This document shows, piece after piece, positions 55,231 to 64,000 of a stretch of DNA of 64,000 nt. Both the position numbers and the translations under genes were made by a program. Numbering within the stretch: the first letter of the stretch is position 1; each line of letters starts with the position of its first letter. The stretch spans positions 1 through 64,000 of the forward strand of contig VTPC01008407.1 in NCBI GenBank assembly GCA_011009095.1, in the 5' to 3' direction. The DNA comes from Ignelater luminosus. Taxonomy: Eukaryota > Arthropoda > Insecta > Coleoptera > Elateridae. Below the pieces are notes generated by a model. The model was not told the DNA's origin and ran no database searches. It was given only the letters and a program-made list of their open reading frames with translations.

Positions 55231-55862
55231 ACACTTAGAAAAAGCTACAGCGTATATCTATACACTGATGAAAGATATCTATCTACACTGCCTCTCAATT
55301 TCTGGAAGCTAAGCTCAGAGAAGAGGCAACTCCAAACTGGGTTCATCTCGCCGTAAAGCTTAGGATTCAGGCATTCTTTTTCTCTCAGTGTCTCTTGTAC
55401 TATAAGCAATTCTCATGTTTTAACTACCATTTAAATTAATCACAGTAGTTTAGGAATACCCTATACATACTAGTTAAATTTTAATTTTGACACTCCATAT
55501 AATTTAATTATTATTAACAGTAATAAGTGATAACAAGATGATTGATAAATAACCTAAGAATATTCTTAAGATATTGATAATAAGGTGTAATAAGATTAAA
55601 AATTCTTTGCAATAATTCATTTTGTTCTTTCTTTATACCCTTTATACTTTTATTAGATTCTAACAGCTGTAGCTGTAACAGTCTGTAACAGTTTTGTATG
55701 TTTTTAATTAACTGGGTCTAACACCTCTAACACATCAATTTATTAATAAAGATAAACTTCAGAAATAAAAAATTATAATGTAAGCAATTATAAAATAAGT
55801 ATGAGAATCATTTTAATAGCGGTATTTCTATTTTCTACTTAGATTGGCGTGGGTGTTTGTGA
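55231..55862. other. intergenic and upstream region of the PRKCSH-like gene
   Basis: AT-rich without ORFs. TTTTCTACTTAG at about 55833-55842 could be the acceptor of an intron in the 5' leader just before the start codon. Confidence 0.35.
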
Positions 55863-56464
55863 ATGATTAAGAATAAAAATGTACAGATGTTTGAAAAAAA
55901 GAAACCTTTCTTTTTGCTCAGGAAAAAACTAAACTTTTTCCTTAAAGCAATTGTAATTATTGCATTAATATTTATACTTCACCAATTAGTAATGTTTATA
56001 AAATTAACCAAAGATGTAAAAAAAGACTGGAAACCTAACCTCATTCTAGGAACTCATGCACATCAGAAACAGTTTTATACACCACATGATAATAATAAAT
56101 TCATCTGTATTGTTAGTTTGGAGGAGATAGATTTTAATCAAGTGAATGATGATTACTGTGATTGCCAAGATGGTTCAGATGAGCCTGGAACGAATGCATG
56201 TTCAAATGGACAATTTTTTTGTTCATCACAGATTAACTACAAAAACCACCCGAGATTAGTTTCTTCAAGTAAGGTAAATGATGGTATATGTGACTGTTGC
56301 GATGGTTCTGACGAATGGCTACAAAAAGAATTGCCGTTTAGATTAAGTGGTAAGAAAACTATCAAATAGTCTGACAAAATAAGAAAATTTTGTGTTTATT
56401 TTTAGATAAAGTACAGCATCTGTTGCAGCATTATCATTCCCCATGTCCAAATCTATGTAGTTAG
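55863..56464 (+). CDS. membrane-anchored glucosidase II beta-like protein
   Basis: Two exons, 55863-56349 and 56406-56464, join in phase 1 across a GTAAGA...TTTTAG intron to give 181 aa. A short basic N-terminus is followed by one hydrophobic segment (about residues 25-46). After it comes a Cys-rich domain like the N-terminus of glucosidase II beta (PRKCSH), with FNQVNDDYCDCQDGSDEPGT (92-110) and KVNDGICDCCDGSDE (137-151). Both are LDLa-like calcium-binding loops. The second exon adds SPCPNLC, probably completing the disulfides. Unlike PRKCSH (over 500 aa) it has no acidic middle region, no MRH lectin domain and no ER-retention signal. A signal-anchor protein facing the ER or Golgi lumen is likely. 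The start at 55863 is the first ATG of the frame; a second lies at codon 9. Its function is unknown. Confidence 0.75.
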
Positions 56465-57943
56465 TTATTTAATAGAATCTATATTTGTTTAAACATAAGA
56501 AATATATTTTACAAAATAATGTCTTTTATAATGAAAATACATAACTTTTTTAAACAGAATATAAAATATTTTTAAACCGATAAGTAATTATTATAATTAA
56601 AGGCAATTTACTGTGATCAGAATTGTTTGGCTTACTGATAGTTGTATCAATTAAAAATTCTCAGAAATAACTCGTGGCCCATGTGAATAAAAATGTAGTG
56701 AAAGCTTTTTTTAGAACCATTATTGGAGCCTAATCCAGTTCATTAATATTAATCATATTTTAAGTGCCAAAATTAAACCAATTGCTATTGTAAAACAATA
56801 TTATGTAATATATTTGTTAATGCATCATTAATTTTAAAGATTACAAATTAGAATAAGGCCAAAACTAGACTTTGTGATGGCGGTTGATCAAATTAAAAGT
56901 GGCATTTCTATTAGTGTAGGCGTATCAGTACTGTCTGCTCAATGAAAATGTCAGCTATAACGGCCACATCCATTATTTTTGGTTTTAACACCTTCAAAGG
57001 CAGTTTTACTAAAACTGTTGGACAACATACAGCTAATATTGCATGTAAACAGACCCAAATATTTTATTTACCTCTGTCACAAACCTATCCTCTTCTGCTA
57101 TATGCTTAATATCAGCCTTATGTCGTTATATACAATTCTAGCACTAGTGTTAAAAGTTGTCTGATATTGGAAAATAACAAATAATAATAATGATAATCTA
57201 ATGCAACTTCAATTGTTCAACTACTTCACAAACCACACATAAATCATCTGTCAAAAGTAATTTAAATTTGTTATTTATTAATGTTCATTGATTTGTAGCA
57301 GCCTGTTAAAAATGATTTTATTTTGTTTGTAACTTTGCAAAGTTGCTACATTCAGCCTATAGCCTTGTTTTGCAAACTTCACTACTCAAAATAATAATGT
57401 CATTTCTAACACTTGTATCACAAATAACTAACGAGTCATCAAAAAGTAACCCAATCTACATAATCCTATGAAATGAAAAATTTAATTTGTACATTGACAA
57501 TTTAGAAGTAGTTGTGTGTAATTTCCTGTCACCGACCTACATCTTTCATTCATAGGCTAATCCAATTGGCTTACCTTTTGATAGCTTATTGTGTATATCA
57601 GTAATCAAAAATGTGATTTAATTGATAGGAATAAGGTAGATATATAATAGTAAAAGCATTAACTACACTTTATTCATGTGGTCCTACGATGTGAGTTACT
57701 TAAATGTCGTATTAAAGCCAAACAGAATTAGGTACTTTTCTCTTTGTTATAACAATAATCTCATTTAATTAAGAAAATTGAAAACGATATTAGGACTGAC
57801 CAAAATTTAACTAGAGGTTAACTCCTTTAAAAATATAGCAACAATAGTTTTAAGCATGCTTGAAGTTTAAGTGAAGTCAGTGCAATCAGCCTTTAGAGAA
57901 TCATTTCTTTATTTTATTAATTTTATTATGGTTTGCTACTTCT
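56465..57943. other. intergenic, nothing recognised
   Basis: AT-rich sequence; the first part is the 3' UTR of the preceding gene, with AATAAA-like words. No ORF with family resemblance, RNA gene or complete element was found. Confidence 0.35.
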
Positions 57944-58140
57944 GTTTACCAAGATGGTCTAGTGATGATGAGCAAAGTCATTCCAGACTGACACGAGTTC
58001 AAGCCTAGAGTCAGGAAGAAATTTGGGATTGAATTTACAGGATCTTGCAGTTGGTACCCAAATTGATTTAAAAAGAAATTACTTCTTAAGAGAAAAGACT
58101 TAAATACCAAAGATGAGACAACACCAAATTAATATTTGAT
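57944..58140 (+). repeat. candidate tRNA-derived SINE
   Basis: TGGTCTAGTGATG (57955-57967) resembles a pol III A box and GAGTTCAAGCC (57995-58005) a B box, about 30 nt apart as in tRNA genes. The downstream sequence does not form an acceptor stem, and an A-rich stretch follows. A tRNA-headed SINE fits better than a functional tRNA. Confidence 0.4.
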
Positions 58141-59011
58141 GAATATGAAAATAAACACAGTCAGTTATGTAACATTTTATTTAAAATTACAGAGCAATGG
58201 TTATATTTGAGTGAAATTTTAGATATACTTTTTTCACGATATTTCTGGTTCGTAACAGGCTATGCTTTCATTTTGTTAGGTTGGAAGTGTTTTCCTTTTT
58301 TTTTGAAAATTGTCGCACTTGCGGCTGCATTTGCTGCTGTTGCATGATCAAACATTTTGCATAACATTTAGTACTGATTAGTTTTGTTTTGTTAAAAAGA
58401 AATCAAGTTTTCCTTAAATTTACAGTTACAAAAAAAAAGACAACAGCGTGAGGTTAAACTGTCTTAAATCATAACCTTAAAGCACATTAAGCATCAATTA
58501 GATTTTAGAAGCCAAGTTAATAGATAAACAGCCCGGTTTACAATACTCAAACTGTCATTCTTCCACAGCCATATATGACCCAGAAAGATCGTGACGCTGT
58601 ATAGTACTTAATGCCAAGAAAAGTTGAATGTATCTAAAGTAAAATGATCCAAGGAAAGGTTAACAAATGTGAAAAATCTTCAGTTATAAGTTTTGATTGA
58701 AGCCAAACTCATAACTTCTTCAAAAATTATCAATTGTTTTTTTAAATAATCTAACGCTGTTACAACCATAAGTTCTCTAGTTTTAAAATTTTTTATAAAG
58801 TTCTGGTAACTGTTAAATCTGATTGGGAAAGGTATTTTGATTAAAACCAATTCAACTGGCACAAGCAGCTTTTTGAAAACTAATATAATCGAGTTGTTTT
58901 CCTAGATCACACTATAAAATCAAAGATTATTTTGTAATTTTTTCCATATTTGGATAGTATGTGGTACATACTCTACTTACCAGAATACTACTATGGTTAT
59001 AGTCTTTCAGA
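58141..59011. other. intergenic, nothing recognised
   Basis: AT-rich; no supported gene or element. Confidence 0.35.
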
Positions 59012-59015
59012 TTAA

Positions 59016-59098
59016 GGCCGGGTTGCACAAAGCTTTGTTAAATGTTTGATCAATTGATCAACTTGACCAATGATCAAATTATTTTTGTGCAACCGAGC
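59016..59098. mobile_element. 83-bp TTAA-flanked mini-element
   Basis: TTAA on both sides (59012-59015 and 59099-59102) encloses ends GGCCGGGTTGCACAAA and the inverse GCTCGGTTGCACAAA. The centre has repeated TTGATCA words. TTAA targeting is typical of piggyBac-type elements, so this looks like a very small piggyBac MITE. Confidence 0.7.
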
Positions 59099-59102
59099 TT
59101 AA

Positions 59103-60085
59103 GATTACTGCCTATATATTAGGTTGTTTTTATATTTTTACAATTTTATATGTATCAGAATTAAACAATGCACTGATAGTTGTTTGCTTCTCATATAATT
59201 TCAAAGTACATAAGTAATAACAGTGTACTGTAAGAGATAGGTCGTCCTATTAGTAGCCATCTTTGAACCCAAAAATTATTATCATTATTTTATAATGATT
59301 TCCTTCCAAAAAATTGATTGCTGTGACCTGTGACGGTAGTTTTAAATTGATTTAGAACATATCTTGAAGGTCAGTGAACTGTAATGTGCAAATTTACTTT
59401 TATAATTTCCAAGTACTATTTATTTAAATACAAATTTAAAGTAGCAGCATAATTTCAGTACTTCTAGTATTAAAATAAAGGAATACATTTTTTTCAGTCT
59501 TAGCCGCCATTTCTGAATCCACTCAATGTGTGAAGCATACAGGATGACCTATCTTTCACAGTATATCATTATTTACGAACATTGGTATAACTTAAAACAA
59601 AACTTAAGTAAAATAATTTGTATAAAAGTAGTATTAATTGGAAGCTTTAGACTATTGAACAAATAAACAATAGAAAAATCATTATTAAGAGCAAAGTTGC
59701 TATGATACTTGATTGTTTTGTGTTCAAAGACAGTGGTTACTCTGTACTTTGATTTTATAGGATATTTCACCAAAATCCATCTATTATAACTTTTTACTTT
59801 TACCTCAATATTCTACAATGGTTGCTTACATACCAGGTTTAGCACAGAGATTATATAATTGGAAATATTTATATTTCTATTTACATTGGTGGGTAAAGAA
59901 AACAGGCCACCCCAATATCTTTAGTTAAATTGAAAACTTGTATCGTATGTATTTAAAACTTTGAAAATCAATCTCAATTATTTGTTTATTACAAACAGAA
60001 ACAATGATAACTTAGCATAATTTCCAAACAAAGTAATAAAACAAAAAAAACTGATAAACAATAAAGCATCAATAACAAACGAGTC
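59103..60085. other. intergenic, nothing recognised
   Basis: AT-rich. A GGTGGGTAAAGAAAACAGGCC stretch near 59888 could belong to the end of the Tc1 remnant to the right, but I could not pair it. Confidence 0.3.
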
Positions 60086-60480
60086 TTTGATTTCTAATAA
60101 TAATAAGGCGAGTATTGCTTCCTCTTGCATTTATAACAGCTTGCATCCCTCTATTCATTCTCCTTATCAGGTTTTGAATGAATTCTTGTGGAATATTCTC
60201 CCATTCTTCCCAAGAGCCATCTGCAAATCTTCCAGTGTGTTAGGAAATGGTGAACGATTCCTAACTTGCCTTCGAAGCTCGTCTCATATATGTTCAATAG
60301 AATTCAAGTCTGGGCTTAGGGAAGGTCAGTCTACAACAGTAATTCCCACAGCAAGAAGATATTTCATTACAACCCTTGCCATATGTGGTTGGACATTGAC
60401 AAGTTGGTATTCAACATCACAATATGTGTGGCCTGATTCTTTTGCCTGCCAGTATATTTTACAGTAAAACTAAAAATAAT
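60086..60480 (-). pseudogene. Tc1-like transposase C-terminus
   Basis: The minus strand reads QPHMARVVMKYL, then LSPDLNSIEHI followed by DELRRQVRNRSPFPNTLEDL and, after frame breaks, RRMNRGMQAVI-type sequence. SPDLNxIEHxWDELxRRVR is the third-acid (Glu) block of Tc1 transposases; the Trp codon here is a TGA stop. Upstream catalytic blocks are absent. The plus-strand open frame over the same bases is a shadow. Confidence 0.75.
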
Positions 60481-61367
60481 AGTTGTAGTTCTAGAAGATA
60501 ATAACATATTATGTTCAGATCTGTTTTCATTTTTTCTGCAATTTTATTTCTTATGTAAATGCAGAAAAAGAATTAAATAAATCTGAGAAATAACAACAAT
60601 CACAAATCTAGCAAACAGTTAATGTGATTCTTCTTTATAAAAGCTATCAATAGTGTTATTCTTAGACTTCATTTACTTAAATACTAAATAAAGTTACATA
60701 AAAAATGAAAACAGATTTAATTTCCTTTTTTCAGTCTTCCTGTAATTCTGTAAAATAAAATCCAAATCATTTGTACATCTGGCACGAAACCAAACGAAAG
60801 TATATATTATGCATTGTATGAGGGTTGGCCATGAATTTTTTTGTTAGCTTGTACATAATAGGTATTTTAATTGTTATCGTTATGTCTATGTACAGCTTGG
60901 ATAACCTCAAAACGAATCACTGTCACTGCACAGAATAGAACCTCATTGCCAAATCTGCCTATTTGAAATAGGAATATTTAAAGTTAGGATGTCTTCTTGC
61001 AAATAGATTATTCCCATAACAATTTGATATTGTTCCTGTTATTAGAGGTAATAATAATAATAATAACTTGTTAAACTGAAGACATAAAAATTACTAAAGC
61101 TATTAATTCCATTTTAATATAAAACTGACAACGTTGCGTTTGTAGGTGTTCTGTCATGCAATCTAACCTAGAATCATTTAAAAAGCCTAACCATACATGC
61201 AAGACCAATTTAAACTGAAAAACTAATGTTTACACTGCTAAACTGGGTGAATCTCTATGGCCAGTCCTCATGCAAAAAAAACTGTGAACACAATATTTTT
61301 TATATGTATTAACTTTTTAAAACAGAATAAATTAAGTATGAAAGTACTAGTTTTTACTTTTCTGAAT
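60481..61367. other. intergenic, nothing recognised
   Basis: AT-rich, with a short (AAT)n run near 61050. No supported gene or element. Confidence 0.35.
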
Positions 61368-61704
61368 CTAATGCATTGGAAAACTTTCACCCTTCCCCCA
61401 AACACTCCCACCCTAAAATTCTAAATGGCACTACCCCATGTGTGATATATTTTAAAGGGTATAAAATTTTCAATCTGGTACATCAAAGAAAATTAAATTC
61501 GTGAACTAGAGATAGAAATGTATTTAATTCAATCAATACATTTCTGTCTCTAGTTCATAAATGGCTAGGTCGATTTTAATTTTCTTTGATGTAAAAAATT
61601 GAGAATTTTATACCCTTTAAAATGATATATCACACATGGGGTAGTGCCATTTAAAATTTTGGGGAAGGGGGTTGGGGGAGGGTGAGAGTTTCCCAGCTGA
61701 TTAG
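61368..61704. repeat. foldback with C-rich/G-rich arms
   Basis: Inverted arms of about 150 bp share CTAAT, CACCCTYCCCC, AAATGGCACTACCCC, ATGTGTGATATAT, TTTAAAGGGTATAAAATT and CATCAAAGAAAATTAAA. The loop is about 30 bp. There is no ORF. Confidence 0.7.
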
Positions 61705-61870
61705 AATAGGTTATTAAATGTCCCCCTCCAAAATAAAATCGACGTGTTTTTGATAATTCTACTAATTAAAGAGTTATTCAAGGTGGGAAGTTTTCAAATG
61801 AAAGCCCTGTAGAAACTTTGTAATAGTCTAGAAGTGTAGAAATATCAAAAATCTTTTAAGATTATATACA

Positions 61871-61930
61871 GGGTGTATTTAAAATAGCGCATAATCTGTA
61901 CACCACGTGAATCTCTATTATGAAATAAAA
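61871..61930 (+). repeat. single CAGGGTGTATT terminus
   Basis: TATA then CAGGGTGTATTTAAAATAGC looks like another left end of the CAGGGTGT family; no right end found. Confidence 0.35.
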
Positions 61931-62656
61931 CAAAAATATGATCAAATGTTTCTTTTTATTACTTAAACTACAAATAATTGTAACTATTCTGTCTTAATTA
62001 TTAAAAACAAAGAGATTTTAATAAAGATTAGGAACATTAATAACATCGTAATGAAGAAGTTTTCATCAAAATTTATTAGTATTAGAATTTCTTTCTCAGT
62101 TTGTGATGTAGAATAACGTGGTGCACATATGTTGTGTATTATTATATGAAATAATGTTTCATTAATTTGTGAGATATTTATGAAATAGGGTTAGAACTAA
62201 ACCGCGGTAGACAGAGCTGGACAGCATATAAGAAAAATACTGTACAATATGTAGGTACTCTTAATTAAAATTGTAAATAGAAGCAGAAACGCGTTTTGCT
62301 CATATTTTAAAGAGCATCACAAGGCTGTAGTTAGGATTGAATTTTGGGAGAATTTTCCATGAGCAACCATGAGGGTCCTCCTGAGATCAATAAAAAAGAC
62401 AATTTATAACGAATAACACAATTATTAAAACAACAATTAACGAAAACTTCAGGGGGTTTTGAACTCCCTCAAAAATAGCTTCAGCCTTGGAGCATCATAC
62501 CAATCACACAATACATCTCGCCGACGTCCTTGATTCCCAACAGAAGCTAAAATTAGGATTTGTTTCAAATCAGTCAACTCATACTGCAAGTAGTGACTGT
62601 TTGGTTGATATATCATTAAGAGTAACCTGTGCATGTATGGAAGATTTATATTAGGG

Positions 62657-62778
62657 TGTAAATCTGTCTTCAGTTTAAGTAAAACTATACTCTTCATTGT
62701 TATGTTTTACGACCCTACTTGACTTAATAAAGAGCATTTATCTGAACAAAGAATAAGTGTCGGATTAACAGCTTTTTA
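62657..62778 (+). repeat. 122-bp direct repeat, copy 1 (no inverted ends)
   Basis: Matches 63276-63397 at 119 of 122 positions by eye. This copy is not bordered by inverted ends, so it may be the source sequence. Confidence 0.8.
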
Positions 62779-63243
62779 CATGCTGTCTAGTCCTGTTAGT
62801 TTCAACTTTATTACAAAGAATGAATTTTTGACATCTTTCACAGGACAAATGTACTTACATGAACATTAATACAAAATAATGGAAACATTCCTGATGACCA
62901 GATAAAGATATACACATGCAACAAATTTGCTAGCAATTAGCAAAGAACTTTTTCATAAAAATTCTAGAATGACTTAAGTTGTTAATTATAACCTTAAGTT
63001 AAGGGTTATATACTGAATATGACACATCCAAGGCATTTTTCTTTATTAGAAGTAAATCTTTTAATTTACATTCGATTCCATAAATGCAATAAAACATTTT
63101 TATAAAATATGCAACAAAACACTAGCAAATATATTGTGGAACTCCAAATATCTGCATTTCCAATAATTGAGGTTTCCATTCAGGGATATGACTTGCCATT
63201 TTTTTTTTGAAGGCATGGACCCAAGATGAACATAGCATATGTA

Positions 63244-63435
63244 CAGTGAACCACATAGGTTTTAAAATTACCCTTTGTAAATCTGTCTTCAGTTTAAGTA
63301 AAACTATACTCTTCATTGTTATGTTTTATGGCCCTACTTGACTTAATAAAGAGCATTTATCTGAACAAAGAATAAATGTCGGATTAACAGCTTTTTAAAA
63401 CCTATGTGGTGCCCTGCATTTATTTTGGTTCACTG
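63244..63435. mobile_element. 192-bp MITE carrying the 122-bp segment
   Basis: TA at 63242-63243 and 63436-63437. The ends CAGTGAACC...ACATAGGTTTTAAAA and their inverse pair up; the right end has about 20 extra bases between CAGTGAACC and ACATAGG. Almost all the interior (63276-63397) is a copy of 62657-62778. Confidence 0.7.
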
Positions 63436-63588
63436 TATATGGTGCTCCTAAGATCATGCATAAATTCATTATTTCATTAAGTAATTGCACGATTGGTACC
63501 AAATTTAATATTAACGTATGTATTCTGTATACCAGAAACCTAATCTTGATATCAGTGATATTGCCAACTTTAGTCTTTTGGTGACAAC

Positions 63589-64000
63589 TAGGGATGGCCA
63601 AATTCATTGATGCTTCTGAAATATCGATATTGAGGTCCCAACATTGATGCTTCAAATTTTTGATAATCGATCATATATCAATGTTTTTAACGTTTTTTTC
63701 TAAACAATGTATCTGTTTAAATAATAATTTCTAAACTTTGATAACTTTTTTTTAAATCTTTATAATTTACATTTGAGAATAATAACAAATAGTGAATCAT
63801 GAATGTTGGCAGTCTTGCTTTCGCCATGAGCGAACTTTACATGCCTACAACCACTTTTTACAGCAGGGCACTACCACTACTATTAAAGTTAATTGTGGAT
63901 CTAAAATTGATACTGATGCTAAAAAAATATCAATATTTTCTAGCGATATTTATTTATCTAAGATTGATGTTAGTTGACATCGATGTTCTTCTTAAATTTT
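63589..64000 (+). mobile_element. possible left end of a hAT element, cut by the window
   Basis: TAGGGATGGCCAAATTC begins a stretch with repeated ATCGAT, GATGCTTC and ATATCGAT words, a layout common in hAT ends (TAGGGNTGG). The right terminus lies beyond the window. The open frame at 63792-63977 has no recognised domain. Confidence 0.4.

Noticed and set aside
57954-58020. Functional tRNA gene
   Set aside because: A and B box-like words are present, but I cannot close an acceptor stem or a proper anticodon arm, so a SINE head is the safer reading.
60087-60467. 126-codon plus-strand ORF
   Set aside because: The complementary strand reads as a Tc1 transposase C-terminus, which explains the open frame.

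Overview
This is an AT-rich eukaryotic window from an insect. The genes are intron-split with GT-AG borders, and the Tc1/mariner, pogo, hAT, Ty3/gypsy and jockey-type elements are of insect type. The exact order is not resolvable by eye; a beetle or bug would fit. Four host genes are readable exon by exon, plus the damaged 3' end of a fifth. Most of the remaining sequence is layered transposable-element (TE) debris.

Layout. 1-2000: mariner and other transposase remnants. 3035-5140: the last two exons of a chymotrypsin-fold protease, one of them split by an ORF1-only LINE derivative (3048-4735) with a 13-bp target-site duplication. 5140-12500: no host gene; a transposase tail, several miniature elements (MITEs) and a complete 1.05-kb hAT MITE with 8-bp duplications. 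12544-13184: Elongin B (+, four exons). 15688-22056: PRPF38B (-, five exons, one 4.9-kb intron). 22627-42313: a BRWD3/PHIP orthologue (+, 20 coding exons, 1590 aa by my exon chain) that starts about 570 bp from PRPF38B, head to head. Two of its introns hold nested TEs: a mariner with three nonsense codons beside stacked palindromic MITEs (25.4-29.3 kb), and a MITE inside a hAT inside a Tigger/pogo element (34.4-38.3 kb).

42.5-50.2 kb: back-to-back palindromic elements with CAGGGTGT-type ends, a decayed gypsy-like pol on the minus strand, an N gap lying inside an inverted-repeat element, and a deleted mariner. 50211-55225: a near-complete Ty3/gypsy retrotransposon with two LTRs and a 5-bp duplication, broken at three coding positions. 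55863-56464: a small membrane-anchored protein with a glucosidase II beta-type N-terminal domain. 56.5-64 kb: intergenic, with a Tc1 remnant, a candidate tRNA-derived SINE, several MITEs (one carrying a 122-bp copy of sequence found about 0.6 kb away) and the left end of a possible hAT element.

The host genes are unrelated housekeeping functions (ubiquitin-ligase and transcription adaptor, splicing, chromatin reading). The only arrangement that suggests co-regulation is the divergent PRPF38B/BRWD3 pair. I did not find an obvious new defence or metabolic system. The most unusual items are the half-LINE in the protease exon, the possible alternative BRWD3 C-terminus, the membrane-anchored PRKCSH-like protein, and the MITE family with transposase remnants that hint at its autonomous parent.
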